Below, piece by piece: positions 7,753 to 18,652 of a stretch of DNA of 64,000 nt. Under the pieces are notes generated by a model. It was not told the DNA's origin. It searched no databases and saw only the letters and a program-made list of their open reading frames with translations. The DNA lies in assembly GCF_011395035.1 (NCBI RefSeq), contig NZ_CP024769.1, forward strand, positions 581,965 through 645,964, in the 5' to 3' direction. The stretch's first letter is position 1. Every line of letters starts with the position of its first letter. This DNA comes from Pantoea cypripedii (GTDB lineage: Bacteria > Pseudomonadota > Gammaproteobacteria > Enterobacterales > Enterobacteriaceae). A program made the position numbers and the translations under genes.

Positions 7753-9686
7753 ATATCATCGAGCTGAAAAATATTACGCGGTCATACCTGTTTGGTTCGC
7801 AATCCCTCAGCGTATTGAAAGATATCAACCTGAGCATCGCCAGTGGAGAAATGGTGGCGATCATTGGCCCGTCCGGCTCGGGCAAGTCAACGCTGCTTAA
7901 TATCCTTGGCTGTCTGGATGCGGCAGACAGTGGTGAATATCGGCTCGGCGGACAAAATATCGCCAGCCTGTCTGCAGATGCACTGGCAAAGGTCCGACGT
8001 GAACATATCGGTTTTATTTTCCAGCGTTATCATCTGATGCCGGATCTGAATGCCCTGAGTAATGTTGAAATTCCGTCTATCTACGCGAATGCCGAGGGAA
8101 AATCCCGCCGTGCACGAGCGAGTGAGCTGCTGGAACGTCTGGGGCTGCACGGACGGGAACACCATAAACCAGGGGAACTTTCCGGTGGCCAGCAACAACG
8201 CGTCAGTATCGCCCGTGCGTTAATCAATGGCGCAGAGATTATTCTGGCGGATGAACCCACCGGTGCGCTGGATTCCCGTTCCGGGGAGGAAGTGTTACGC
8301 ATACTCAGCGATCTTAACCGTGAAGGTCATACGGTCATCATTGTGACGCATGATATGAAAGTCGCGCAGCACGCTGATCGCATCATAGAAATCCAGGATG
8401 GATCGATTGTGGCTGATAGTGGCCGAGCCACTAAGGCGACACATTCCCGTTATCATCCCTCTGCCACGGAAAGCCAGAGCAAATGGCGCGGATTGTACGA
8501 TCGGTTGCGCGAATCACTGCGCATGGCGCTGCATGCGATGAACGCACATCGTCTGCGCACTTCACTGACCATGACCGGCATCATTTTTGGTATCGCCGCC
8601 GTGGTGACGGTTGTCGCGCTGGGGCAAGGTGCGCGGCAAAGTACGCTGGAGAGTATTCAGGGACTGGGTACCAATGTAGTGACGATCTACGCCGGGGGAG
8701 ATTTCGTTGAGGATGAAACACAACCGACGAAAACACTGGTGATGTCCGATGTGCAGGCGATTGCCCGACAACAATTTGTTGCCGCCGTCAGCCCGGAAAT
8801 GATGTCCACTCAGCCCATTCGTTATCTTGCCAATGCTTCGAAAGCCACGGTCTATGGCGTAGGTAAGGATTATTTCAGCATTCAGGGAATTAAGATCACG
8901 GAAGGCAATAATTTCTCAGATGAGCTTCATGCGAGTCAGGAAATCATCATAGATGAAAATACGCGCAATAAACTGTTTGGCGATAAACCTGACAGCGCGA
9001 TTGGCAAAATGATCATTCTCGGTTCGGTTCCCGTACGGGTGGTGGGTGTGGCGAAACTTAATGACGGTGCCAATCCTAACCGCCTTAACGTGTGGCTGCC
9101 GTGGAGCACCATGATGTATCGCATAACCGGCCAGACTGCACTCACCAGCTTCAGCATCAAACTGCAAGAAGATATCGCCAGTGGCCCGGCGGTAGCCGCG
9201 CTAAGTGAAATACTCACCGCACGGCATCGCGTGAAAGATTTCCTGGTGTTTAACCGCGATAAGTATCGCCAGGCAATCGAAAATGCCGCCGCCACGCTGA
9301 CACTGCTGATTTTGATGGTGGCGGCTATCGCGCTGACCATTGGCAGCATTGGCGTGATGAATATCATGCTGGTGTCCGTGACCGAGAGGATGCATGAAAT
9401 CGGCGTGCGCATGGCCGTTGGTGCCCGACGGGGTGACATTATGCAGCAATTTATGATCGAAGCGGTGCTGGTATGCCTGGTTGGAGGGGTGTTAGGTGTC
9501 GGACTTTCCCTCGCGATCGGTCCACTTGTCAGCCTGCTCGCTGGCGGCTTATTGACGGCCATCTACTCATGGGAATCCGCAGCCACCGCCTTTATCTGTT
9601 CCACCGTCATCGGGATGATTTTTGGTTACCTGCCGGCACGTAAAGCCGCGCGTATGGACCCGGTAACAGCCCTGACCAGCGAATAA
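7749..9686 (+). CDS. macB: MacB, ABC-type efflux permease/ATPase
   Basis: A 645-residue fused ABC transporter half: N-terminal ATPase with Walker A GPSGSGKST (residues 40-48), signature LSGGQQQR, Walker B IILADEPTGALDS and switch His in IVTHD; then one span near residues 270-290, a large periplasmic domain, and three C-terminal spans with the MacB/FtsX signature (VTERMHEIGVRMAVGAR). It starts with GTG inside the macA stop region, so the two are translationally coupled. TolC is not in the window. Unlike E. coli, macAB is here next to the ArnA-like gene and two giant genes. Confidence 0.96.
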   Translation: MNIIELKNITRSYLFGSQSLSVLKDINLSIASGEMVAIIGPSGSGKSTLLNILGCLDAADSGEYRLGGQNIASLSADALAKVRREHIGFIFQRYHLMPDLNALSNVEIPSIYANAEGKSRRARASELLERLGLHGREHHKPGELSGGQQQRVSIARALINGAEIILADEPTGALDSRSGEEVLRILSDLNREGHTVIIVTHDMKVAQHADRIIEIQDGSIVADSGRATKATHSRYHPSATESQSKWRGLYDRLRESLRMALHAMNAHRLRTSLTMTGIIFGIAAVVTVVALGQGARQSTLESIQGLGTNVVTIYAGGDFVEDETQPTKTLVMSDVQAIARQQFVAAVSPEMMSTQPIRYLANASKATVYGVGKDYFSIQGIKITEGNNFSDELHASQEIIIDENTRNKLFGDKPDSAIGKMIILGSVPVRVVGVAKLNDGANPNRLNVWLPWSTMMYRITGQTALTSFSIKLQEDIASGPAVAALSEILTARHRVKDFLVFNRDKYRQAIENAAATLTLLILMVAAIALTIGSIGVMNIMLVSVTERMHEIGVRMAVGARRGDIMQQFMIEAVLVCLVGGVLGVGLSLAIGPLVSLLAGGLLTAIYSWESAATAFICSTVIGMIFGYLPARKAARMDPVTALTSE

Positions 9687-9710
9687 CCTCATTGGCTTTT
9701 ATATACTGAC

Positions 9711-9727
9711 GAGGCCGCAATGGCCTC
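9711..9727 (+). terminator. Hairpin after macB
   Basis: GAGGCC-GCAAT-GGCCTC forms a six-pair GC-rich hairpin 24 bases after the macB stop. There is no strong T-run behind it, so termination is likely but unproven. Confidence 0.45.
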
Positions 9728-9810
9728 TGATTGCATCTCAATTCTCATCTTCTCCCCGAAACCCCTTTCACTGACTTTTGTGCGTTTATAAATTGTGCGA
9801 CTACAATAAT

Positions 9811-9843
9811 TGAATAACGCGGCCCCTGTTATTCATGCGGGCC
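9811..9843 (+). promoter_or_regulatory. Overlapping inverted repeats before the first giant gene
   Basis: TGAATAAC (9811-9818) and GTTATTCA (9828-9835) are a perfect inverted repeat. A second stem, GGCCC (9821-9825) with GGGCC (9839-9843), overlaps it, so only one could form in RNA at a time. They lie 35-67 bases before the ATG at 9878. An operator or a leader-RNA switch are both possible. Confidence 0.35.
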
Positions 9844-9877
9844 TGAAGGATACGTTTAGAAATATGGAAATTTATAA

Positions 9878-12800
9878 ATGAAGCCTGTTATTCAATCCGT
9901 TGATATTTCGTGTAATCACTCGTTATTTATGAGAACCCTCTCAACCTGTAATCGGGTATTGGAAAACGTCAAAAAGATCACCAATGTGCCCTGCCTGCCT
10001 TTTTCGCAGGCGATATACTGCCGTCTGCATCCGCTGATCACTGGTGTGTCACCAACCGTGGAAAGAAAAACTGAGTATTTTCTTAATAGTGATTATCCAT
10101 ACCAGCATCATATTTATCTCTCTCTGGCGATTAACATTATGAAGAAGCCAGAAAATAAAAAGTTACTGGCGAAGTTATATGAGCAGGAAGCTCATCCAGT
10201 CACCAGGTTTCTCGAATTAACGGGAGTCGCATGGGCAATACCGCGTGAAGTGAATCAGGATATTTTTGTGCAGCTGGTCGCTATACTGGAGAAAGGCGGT
10301 GCGCTGGGAAAGGCCGGACCGCCGACAGACAGTCCTTTTGCCTCCATTCCGCGCAATATGGTTTTATTGAATTTCTTTTCTGCGTTTATTTCAGCCAAAA
10401 TCATCACCGTAGCGGAAATTAATGAAGGCGTTAAGTCTCTGTTGATATCGGCAATTACACGCCTGTCGCCAGGTATCGGCGGAGTGATTAATATGATTGA
10501 TAATTTCAATCCTCTGTTATCGTTATTCCCGCAGAGAACTCTCGATGTCAATCAGCTATTACGCGAGGAGACCTCGCAATATCATGTAAAACACGTTCAG
10601 TTTCGCGAAGGAATGGCTTACCTGAAAAGACTTTTTTCAACTGCAGCACCGAATATACTGAAAAAGAACATCGCGAAACCACCCGTATCAGCCAGTTCGA
10701 CAACGGTAACCACGCCACTACTCGGTATCATGAGCGCTGGCGCAGGCATACTGGTTCAGCGGCCACAAAGAACGCCAGCAATAATAACAGGTATAACAGC
10801 GGTAACATTAGGAGGGGCCTATGCCACATATCGTTATTATTCCTCATCGACCATAGCAGAAAATGTTGTTGATAATAATGCGGAAATTGAACACCACGTC
10901 TGGCAGGGTGAACAACCTTCCTCATTTAATTTGCTTGACCCGGTAAGATTTAACAGTTCATGCTATAACATCACGAACAAAGTAAGAACACTGCTTCATT
11001 CAGATCAGTCGGGTGTAAGACTCGTGGAGGAGTTTAGCGATTTTATATTCGATGGACATAACGATATAATTATAAATAACGCGGAGACATTGCTTAAAAA
11101 CTGGAATGTGACGGAGTTTACTCATCAGGACAGAGATGAGATGAATATGTTTTTGACCTATATATTTTCAGTTCTTATCACACCCACAGTAAAAATTAAA
11201 AGCATTGACTTAAATAAAATCATCACTATTAGTCGCATAAAATTTAATATCATCTGGCATAAAAATGCAGATAAGATTCAACACAACACCATCACCGATG
11301 CTTTAAACATCATTCGGCTGGTAATTTCGAGAACATTAGTCAAGTCGTTAGGCATTGTCGATTTAGGCAAATTAAAGAAGCTGCAAAACTTTATTTTAAT
11401 GCAAAGTACACCGGATTTTATGCAACTGCAAAACCAGGGATTAGGTGATGAAAAAGTAGCATCAAAGAAAATTTATTATTACTGGATATATATGGGGCTG
11501 AATTATTTCAAAAACAGATATTTGCGCAATGAAGACACAAAGAACGCATTGATTGAAGGTGAGATAACTTCATATTATCAGGCCAGGATTAGATTTTATG
11601 TTAAAAATTTATCACTTCCTTCTGAATTCTCCAGATTTGAGAATTTCACCAGAGACATAAATAATGAATTCTTTGCTTATCATGAAAAGGATGTAGAGCT
11701 TGAGCGCTTACCTATTGTAACGTTCGATGATGTTCTTGAAGATGATTTCAGACCCTATGGCATTGATATTTTTAAGCCCTTAAAATTTGACAGGGCGAGT
11801 TTACAAATTCACCTTCCACCATTCAAAGGTCTGGCCTTTGATTATTTATATAAATGTAAAAACCTACGTGATGTTTTACGCAGTTTTGATGATGGCATAA
11901 AAGAATTGCATAACCTGATGCCCAATATGGTCCCAATGACATTTCGGAGTTACCTGGCAACAGGTACATCTGCATTTACTCTCAGACCGCATCCAACACG
12001 TAATGATTCGAAAGCAAAATACGACATCATATCACAAGAAAGAAACGATGAGCATCTGATGTTGTATGAAGCAATCATCGACCTTGCATTGAAAATGATT
12101 ACAAGCAGTGAAGATGAATTTATTAACAACGAAGAGGTTAAATTATTTTTAATCAAAACTGAGAATAGACGATTTAAACTGATTCGTTCTATATTCATGC
12201 CTAAGCCATTAAGACTGGCTCCAAATGTCGCGAAAAGACTCCGTTACAACACCCGGCCTCACTGTGAGAAAGGCCTGTTATTTTCTGCGGTTCATACGCG
12301 CACTAAGGAAAAACGAATTTATTCCCTGAATATTGAAGCCAGTCGGGTTCATAGGCAATTACCTGTGGTCCGTCTGCCCATTAACAAAACCGAAGAAATT
12401 GCTGGCCTGGGTGATAAATTTCTCGATGAGCACTACGTATTTCTCGATAAAAAATCATTTTGGGACCCGTGTGATAAAATTAAAGAATATGAAACATCAA
12501 TATCCAGCCCGCCAGAAAAAGCATGGGAGTTTATCAGCGAACGCTATCAAAGGCTCACGACAAACTGGTGTCAACTTACCCGACCCTCAGACTATATTGT
12601 GGTTTTTTTTACAGAAAAAGAACTCGGCTTTGCCACGTCTGCTTTGCCTCTGATAAAAAAAGAAGCGATGGAAAACAGGAAAGCATTTTTAGCTGAGCAG
12701 AAAGAAAAAATTGAAACGGCAGAGGAAACAGAAAGTGAGAAGGACAAGAGAAAAGGAACCTGGGGAATTATTAAAGAGAATATACCTGGCATATCCTGTA

Positions 12801-15800
12801 TTGACCTGATGAACGATTTAATTATTAACCATGAGGATAACGTTTATACATCAAGGACAGAAAATTTTTTGCAGGCGATGATCTGCGCCTCAGATTCTTT
12901 TATGCCTTCTGGTCTTATAAGGTCAACGAAGACATTGAGCAAAGCGGTTCATGGTATATTCATGCTGAAATGGAAGAAAAGACATCAACTGAAGTTATTA
13001 AAGGAAAAGATTAAATCTTCCTATAACCTGCCTCAGACCAGTCAACAACGTTATCCATCAGAGGTTGAGCAAAGTATATCCTCCTATGAAGCCGAGTTAG
13101 TCCGCCTGGACACAGTGATAAAAGAGACACAGAATAAACTTAGCACCGCATTGATCTCATTAGCGGGAGTGCCTTCCACCATCATATTCCCCATTTTTAA
13201 TATCCGTAGTGCTGAAACTGCGGCTTCAACTATTTCCATGAGTTTGCTTGGTCTGGCAAAGAAAAAACTCAAACAAGTAAATTCTGATCTAAAGTCACTG
13301 CCTTTTCAGCGCTGGGAGGCACCTCGTGCTGAAGATGTTCTTGAGGGAGAAAACTATTCTCCACCTATGCCCCCAACAACCAATCTGACTTGTTATACAG
13401 ATATAAAACACAACCAAAACTCCACAACTAATATATTTGACATTCATCTTAAAGATCCTGCTCTTTATAAAGAAATATTTTTTTCATCGTTGCACTCTGT
13501 GGATACGGATGAAATCATTACTACAGCTAAGCAAGGTGGCTGGGACATTCAATATGATTATGACAAAATGGCGATGTTTTGTTTCAGGTCTTTTGCCATT
13601 CCCGTCTGGAGTTATGTTGGCCGAATCCTTGAGCTAGAAAACCATTACCAACTCAATGCCAACAGGACTGAACTCAATGCGAATTTTTTCTACCAACACT
13701 TTAAAAATAATCTTCATAAAAAAGGGCCCGTCCCTAATCTCACACTGACAAATGAACAAAATCTACTGATCAATCAGGCGATTGAGACAATTAATCAGAC
13801 GCTTAAAAGCAATATACAAGCATTTGAATTTAACTATCTTTATATGCTGAGATATCTTTTATTAGAGGGGGATACCAACTTATTACTGCGAATTACCGGT
13901 AACGACGATCACGACAAAGAAGCTGCAAAGCGTGAAATACAACAAAACATCAACTACAATCTGCAAAGGATCACTTTATATGCGACACGTTCATCTATTC
14001 AGGAAAGATTTCATATCTCAGTGATAGAATATCTATCCAGCTATATTGAGCAATCAATCGCAGATAAACCTTCGGCCATCACCCTGTTTTGTCCAAACCT
14101 GAAAACATTTCGTCAACGTTGCATTCAGTATCAACGCCTGCACCCAGATGAATCAATGACAACCCCTGCAGAATACATCAGAACAGAGTTTTATCTCGGA
14201 GAAAAAATTAAATACATTTATCAACAGTATGCACGAATAGAATATAGCATTAAAGTATTGGCTGATTATAATATTGATGAATGGTCCGGGACTGCTGCGC
14301 AGAATAGCTGGATGGAAGCCTTAATGGAGTATTTATCACCTGAGATGCACTTGCAGGATTTAAAACCATTTCTTGCGGATGTGACAAAACGTTTAATCGA
14401 CGCCTGGCAGAAGGAACAGCATAACACGTTGAATTCGGCAGGGGCAGATATTATTGTTGGGGATGTGGTAAAATCTGAGTTTATCTCTCTGACCAGCATA
14501 GCGTTCCGCGAATGCTGCAATATTCATAAATCCCTTTTATTTTGCCAGTTTTATCTTTCGGATGAAGGGAGCTGGTTTACATTTTTAACCAATGATTTCA
14601 TCTCTGAAACTCACCGACGCTCCCGGCGCCAGATATTCCGGGAACACCCGTTTTATCCGCTACCCGATGTCAAACAGCGTTCGCTGATAGAATCAATCAT
14701 TGAACCCGTTAAATTACTGAAACCACAACTCCATCAAAATGATACACACTTATACCACTCTTCCCTGAGCAACCTGGTGCAAAATCTCATCAATTTTTCG
14801 TCACGCCCCTATCATGAACAGTTATATGGACATGTGTTCACGCTCCTTACACCGGAGACAATCAGCAGCACTGATGCTGCCACATTTATCAATAACGTCA
14901 TTGACGACAATGGAATGCTAAACCCTGCCACATTAAAGATTATTCTACGCTATCTTCCAATGGAGAAAATAGCAACTGCAGATCGTGTATTACAACTTTT
15001 AAGCGATATTTTCAAAATAGCGCATCCAACTGCACCTGAACTGTATCAGTTTGTCTTTTATGAATTACAATCTGTGATGAATGCTAATTGGGTAACGCTT
15101 AAGCATTTATCTGATGAAGCATTTATTACAGAACAATCACTAGACTTTAGCCGTCGTTACCAGCAACTTATTGAAAAAGATGTCGACATTTTAACCCAGG
15201 CTATTCGTCGTTATATCAAGGCAGAGGTACGTGACCTCTTAGCATTCTCCTCGTCATTTTCGGAGATGAGTACTGTTATCTCCAGCGATATATTGAGTGA
15301 GCTTTCAATTCAGCAATTATGCCTGGGTGGGATCGTGGCCTATCATCTTCAGGTCAGAATTACTCAACTGGACGATTTGCTGGAGCTTTTTAGTATTGCC
15401 ATACGTGATGCGGGGATTATCCCCTATACTGAATCGGCATTACGCCAACTCGCATTATTGAGCATGTCTGGTAGCCATTACGGTGAAGATACCCTGACGA
15501 CTCTGGCTTCCTGCATGCAATATGCAGGTAATATACAAACGCTTTTAATAAATTGTATCGTTGAGACTCAGAATCTGACCAATTTTTTATCTGAATTAAA
15601 TTTTCATAATCGGACCACTGAACCACACCTTAAATTACTCAACCAGGCAATGACAGCAATACAAAGCATACAGCAATTGTTCACACTCGTTATACCTGAA
15701 AGAATGGATCGTAAATTACGCCAGGCTCACTCCCGTGGAGACCTTACCTTTACCTGGTATGTTACCCATGTCCCCCACAAGACTCAGGACGTTACGGTAG

Positions 15801-18559
15801 CTGGCATTGGGTTTGATATTGTTAGCCAGAATGAAGGCTTAGTGTTTCCCTTCACCCTTCCTTTACCTCTTTGCGGATCATTTCACCCCGTACCGCAAAA
15901 ATTGACAAATGAAACATTAACCCGACTTTGCTTTGGTAAAGATGCCAAACGTGCCATTCCCTTTAATTCTTTCAGCCAGACTCCACCAGCACATCACTAT
16001 CAATATAATGAAAGTTTTATATCTGAATGGGCAAGTCATGTAGAATCTGAGATACGTGTTCACTTACATCAACTGGCAACAGTCGCCAGCGAAGAAGATT
16101 TTAATGCCACAAAAGAGCAGACCCAGACATGGCTCAAACGCCATTTACCCTTCAATAAAGTTGACGTTCCATTTATCGATAAAATAAATTCAGAACGTAT
16201 TATTTCTTTAGCAAAACATCCCGATATTCAGCAGTGGAAAACGCGTCAACGTCCTAATCCGACAAACCGTTCATCTGTCACCTGGGTTGAAGAGGCGATT
16301 GCGGCAGTCATGGGAAGATTTACAGATTGGCCAGACGACGCTTCATACTTACGTAATCCTCCTGAAATAAGGAATCCCCTTAAACCTGACGCACTGCCTA
16401 TGACGGGTTTCAGGGGAATATGGTGGGATCCCATGAGCCTTGCCTGCTATCTGGGGTTCATCAATGAAAATGAAAGAATACTTTATGTCAGCCTGGCGGA
16501 AGACCGTGAAGTTTTATTCGTTTTGACTAACCATGCCGCCCATGCCCGCATCTGGGCAGCATTGAGCCTGCAAGAGACATTAGGTGAAGACATAGCTGCT
16601 TTACGGCGTGGCGAAATTTCTGCCGTGCTTTTTTTTGAAAACACGGTTCCCGCTGCATGCTTAAAGCATTCTGGCAATCCTATGTCTGACTGGCAACTGA
16701 TGGAGACTCAGGTCGCGCGTAACATGATTGGTCGGGGGGTGTTATCCCCTGCTTCATATTTAATACAACAGCGTTCAAATACACCTTCGGTAAAGTTAAC
16801 GCCTTACATATTGCAATATCACAATGGCGAATTTGTCTTTATCTTTAACGAAAATAGTTACCAGAAAGTAAACTATGGCATTTTAAATCCTGAAGGAATA
16901 GTTCAACCCTTCCCGACTGCGCTGATTGACTGGCCACAGGACATGAAACCATCAGGTATGACATCTTCAAAAAAATTATTCAGTGCAGGAATGGAATTTT
17001 TCCTTGCACAGGAGAAAAACAAACCACTACCTGAATTTTTTCCACTGCTCAATGCCACCGAACAGCAGGATATAATCTCTTCATGGCTGAGCGAGCAAAA
17101 ATCACATTTGGCATACATCCATACTCTCAGTAATTATACAGCGGGCATTCCGTTTAAACTGGGTTTCAGCACAACTCTACTAACAGATCTGAATCACTTT
17201 ATGAGAGCCGCCGGTACCAGTCTGAATACCGAGTTGCAAAAACGCTCAGGCGAGAACAACCCGCTTAATGATGAAACCTGGGATATATTTTCCTGGCGTG
17301 ATGCGGATCTTCACAATGAAATGATTTGCAACGCCACATTAAATAACTTACGTAAAAAAAGAAAAATCTTTTATGCTCTTGACTTCTATCTTAAAAAAAA
17401 CATTCTGGTTCAGAAATTTCCTCATGTTAATTCTTTCGGCTGGGTAAAAAAAGGGGCAGACATTCTGTCGAAAGTCATTACAGCAATTGAATGGTTTAAA
17501 TCCCCTGCCAACAAATTTTCTTCATCTCCAGAACAGGTGACACGATTATATCAAAACCGTCTGGCACTCAATCAATTTTTCGCTCACTATAACGAGCATC
17601 CCTTTATCACACCCAACGTTTTCCTGCAAACCTGGCAGCACCAGGTCGACCAAAACTGGGTGTCCTACGATTATCAACAATGGCAGCAGGCCTTTGACCA
17701 GTTGCTGCTTATCACCACTGTTTTTACTAATGACAATCGAGCCATTGACAGGTTTTTGAATTTATCTGAACAGTCATGGAAAAAGGCGAAGATTGCCAAA
17801 TACGCACAACTTTTTCAGCATAACATTAATGGGACCTTACGTTACTGGCGCACCGCACATCAGGCCGACCAGTTAATGTTAATCCGCCCGGCAGCGTCTT
17901 CTCAGGGATTATCACTGACCTCGGCAGCTCATAATCGCCCTGTGCGTCTGATACTCTCTGCCGGTATTGGCAATCCGCGTAACGGCGGAACATCTCCAGC
18001 TATGCTCTTCGCGCCGGAGCAAAGTGCTGACTTATTACTCGCCGACACGACTCCAGCTGATCAAAGCACCACCAGAGAACACCTTGCTGGTATTCATAAC
18101 GAGCCACATACCGCCAGGGAATTTACCACATGGGCCAAAAATCGATTTTCAGCACCAATTTTCATGATTGAGCTTTCAGGTTGTGGGTTTATGTATCGCT
18201 TGCAGAACAGAATTAATGATGTGATAGATACGGAAGAAAAGGAATGGCATGAAGAAGAGCGTAAATTCTATACTTCACCAGAAACCACGCGTTTTTTGCG
18301 AACTTCTGACTTCTCCGCCAATAACAAACGTTTTCATATGGATTTTTTTAATGCATTGTTTTCCAGTGACATCCTCGTTATTCGATTAATTATGCCTGAT
18401 CCTGAGATAGTCTTTGGATTATTGTGTGATGATTTTACCCGTCAGCACCCTGAACGTGCGGGGGAAGATTTTTCTACGGCATGGTTTTTATTTAAGGAGA
18501 CCTTTGAGATAACGGCGAACGTAGACTGTACCGTTCCTCCTTATCTGATTGGTGTCTGA
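9878..18559 (+). CDS. Giant protein of unknown function, first of a tandem pair (2,893 aa)
   Basis: I do not recognise the family. The protein has no signal peptide, no Rhs/YD or RTX repeats, and no catalytic motif I can name. Visible parts: an N-terminal helical block (NRVLENVKKITNVPC, residues 25-39); two hydrophobic stretches at about 278-325; YHEKDVELERL (about 601); FWDPCD (about 861); a charged helical stretch near 940-965; an IPGISC block followed by amphipathic helices near 980-1040; YDYDKMAMFCF (about 1226); EGSWFTFLTNDFIS followed by HRRSRRQ (about 1562-1585); FRGIWWDPM (about 2182); DPEIVFGLLC (about 2841). The IPxxxC block vaguely recalls the middle of dermonecrotic/Mcf-like large toxins, but that is from memory and weak. 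Its DNA is clearly more AT-rich than macB, suggesting acquisition by transfer. All the blocks recur in the next gene. Confidence 0.8.
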   Translation: MKPVIQSVDISCNHSLFMRTLSTCNRVLENVKKITNVPCLPFSQAIYCRLHPLITGVSPTVERKTEYFLNSDYPYQHHIYLSLAINIMKKPENKKLLAKLYEQEAHPVTRFLELTGVAWAIPREVNQDIFVQLVAILEKGGALGKAGPPTDSPFASIPRNMVLLNFFSAFISAKIITVAEINEGVKSLLISAITRLSPGIGGVINMIDNFNPLLSLFPQRTLDVNQLLREETSQYHVKHVQFREGMAYLKRLFSTAAPNILKKNIAKPPVSASSTTVTTPLLGIMSAGAGILVQRPQRTPAIITGITAVTLGGAYATYRYYSSSTIAENVVDNNAEIEHHVWQGEQPSSFNLLDPVRFNSSCYNITNKVRTLLHSDQSGVRLVEEFSDFIFDGHNDIIINNAETLLKNWNVTEFTHQDRDEMNMFLTYIFSVLITPTVKIKSIDLNKIITISRIKFNIIWHKNADKIQHNTITDALNIIRLVISRTLVKSLGIVDLGKLKKLQNFILMQSTPDFMQLQNQGLGDEKVASKKIYYYWIYMGLNYFKNRYLRNEDTKNALIEGEITSYYQARIRFYVKNLSLPSEFSRFENFTRDINNEFFAYHEKDVELERLPIVTFDDVLEDDFRPYGIDIFKPLKFDRASLQIHLPPFKGLAFDYLYKCKNLRDVLRSFDDGIKELHNLMPNMVPMTFRSYLATGTSAFTLRPHPTRNDSKAKYDIISQERNDEHLMLYEAIIDLALKMITSSEDEFINNEEVKLFLIKTENRRFKLIRSIFMPKPLRLAPNVAKRLRYNTRPHCEKGLLFSAVHTRTKEKRIYSLNIEASRVHRQLPVVRLPINKTEEIAGLGDKFLDEHYVFLDKKSFWDPCDKIKEYETSISSPPEKAWEFISERYQRLTTNWCQLTRPSDYIVVFFTEKELGFATSALPLIKKEAMENRKAFLAEQKEKIETAEETESEKDKRKGTWGIIKENIPGISCIDLMNDLIINHEDNVYTSRTENFLQAMICASDSFMPSGLIRSTKTLSKAVHGIFMLKWKKRHQLKLLKEKIKSSYNLPQTSQQRYPSEVEQSISSYEAELVRLDTVIKETQNKLSTALISLAGVPSTIIFPIFNIRSAETAASTISMSLLGLAKKKLKQVNSDLKSLPFQRWEAPRAEDVLEGENYSPPMPPTTNLTCYTDIKHNQNSTTNIFDIHLKDPALYKEIFFSSLHSVDTDEIITTAKQGGWDIQYDYDKMAMFCFRSFAIPVWSYVGRILELENHYQLNANRTELNANFFYQHFKNNLHKKGPVPNLTLTNEQNLLINQAIETINQTLKSNIQAFEFNYLYMLRYLLLEGDTNLLLRITGNDDHDKEAAKREIQQNINYNLQRITLYATRSSIQERFHISVIEYLSSYIEQSIADKPSAITLFCPNLKTFRQRCIQYQRLHPDESMTTPAEYIRTEFYLGEKIKYIYQQYARIEYSIKVLADYNIDEWSGTAAQNSWMEALMEYLSPEMHLQDLKPFLADVTKRLIDAWQKEQHNTLNSAGADIIVGDVVKSEFISLTSIAFRECCNIHKSLLFCQFYLSDEGSWFTFLTNDFISETHRRSRRQIFREHPFYPLPDVKQRSLIESIIEPVKLLKPQLHQNDTHLYHSSLSNLVQNLINFSSRPYHEQLYGHVFTLLTPETISSTDAATFINNVIDDNGMLNPATLKIILRYLPMEKIATADRVLQLLSDIFKIAHPTAPELYQFVFYELQSVMNANWVTLKHLSDEAFITEQSLDFSRRYQQLIEKDVDILTQAIRRYIKAEVRDLLAFSSSFSEMSTVISSDILSELSIQQLCLGGIVAYHLQVRITQLDDLLELFSIAIRDAGIIPYTESALRQLALLSMSGSHYGEDTLTTLASCMQYAGNIQTLLINCIVETQNLTNFLSELNFHNRTTEPHLKLLNQAMTAIQSIQQLFTLVIPERMDRKLRQAHSRGDLTFTWYVTHVPHKTQDVTVAGIGFDIVSQNEGLVFPFTLPLPLCGSFHPVPQKLTNETLTRLCFGKDAKRAIPFNSFSQTPPAHHYQYNESFISEWASHVESEIRVHLHQLATVASEEDFNATKEQTQTWLKRHLPFNKVDVPFIDKINSERIISLAKHPDIQQWKTRQRPNPTNRSSVTWVEEAIAAVMGRFTDWPDDASYLRNPPEIRNPLKPDALPMTGFRGIWWDPMSLACYLGFINENERILYVSLAEDREVLFVLTNHAAHARIWAALSLQETLGEDIAALRRGEISAVLFFENTVPAACLKHSGNPMSDWQLMETQVARNMIGRGVLSPASYLIQQRSNTPSVKLTPYILQYHNGEFVFIFNENSYQKVNYGILNPEGIVQPFPTALIDWPQDMKPSGMTSSKKLFSAGMEFFLAQEKNKPLPEFFPLLNATEQQDIISSWLSEQKSHLAYIHTLSNYTAGIPFKLGFSTTLLTDLNHFMRAAGTSLNTELQKRSGENNPLNDETWDIFSWRDADLHNEMICNATLNNLRKKRKIFYALDFYLKKNILVQKFPHVNSFGWVKKGADILSKVITAIEWFKSPANKFSSSPEQVTRLYQNRLALNQFFAHYNEHPFITPNVFLQTWQHQVDQNWVSYDYQQWQQAFDQLLLITTVFTNDNRAIDRFLNLSEQSWKKAKIAKYAQLFQHNINGTLRYWRTAHQADQLMLIRPAASSQGLSLTSAAHNRPVRLILSAGIGNPRNGGTSPAMLFAPEQSADLLLADTTPADQSTTREHLAGIHNEPHTAREFTTWAKNRFSAPIFMIELSGCGFMYRLQNRINDVIDTEEKEWHEEERKFYTSPETTRFLRTSDFSANNKRFHMDFFNALFSSDILVIRLIMPDPEIVFGLLCDDFTRQHPERAGEDFSTAWFLFKETFEITANVDCTVPPYLIGV

Positions 18560-18652
18560 CATGTAACGTCGTTGTGGTCTGGCATAACATATTAATTCAT
18601 TTTGCCTGTCTCATTCTTGCTCTGGAATGCATTACAAGTAAGGAAATTTACC

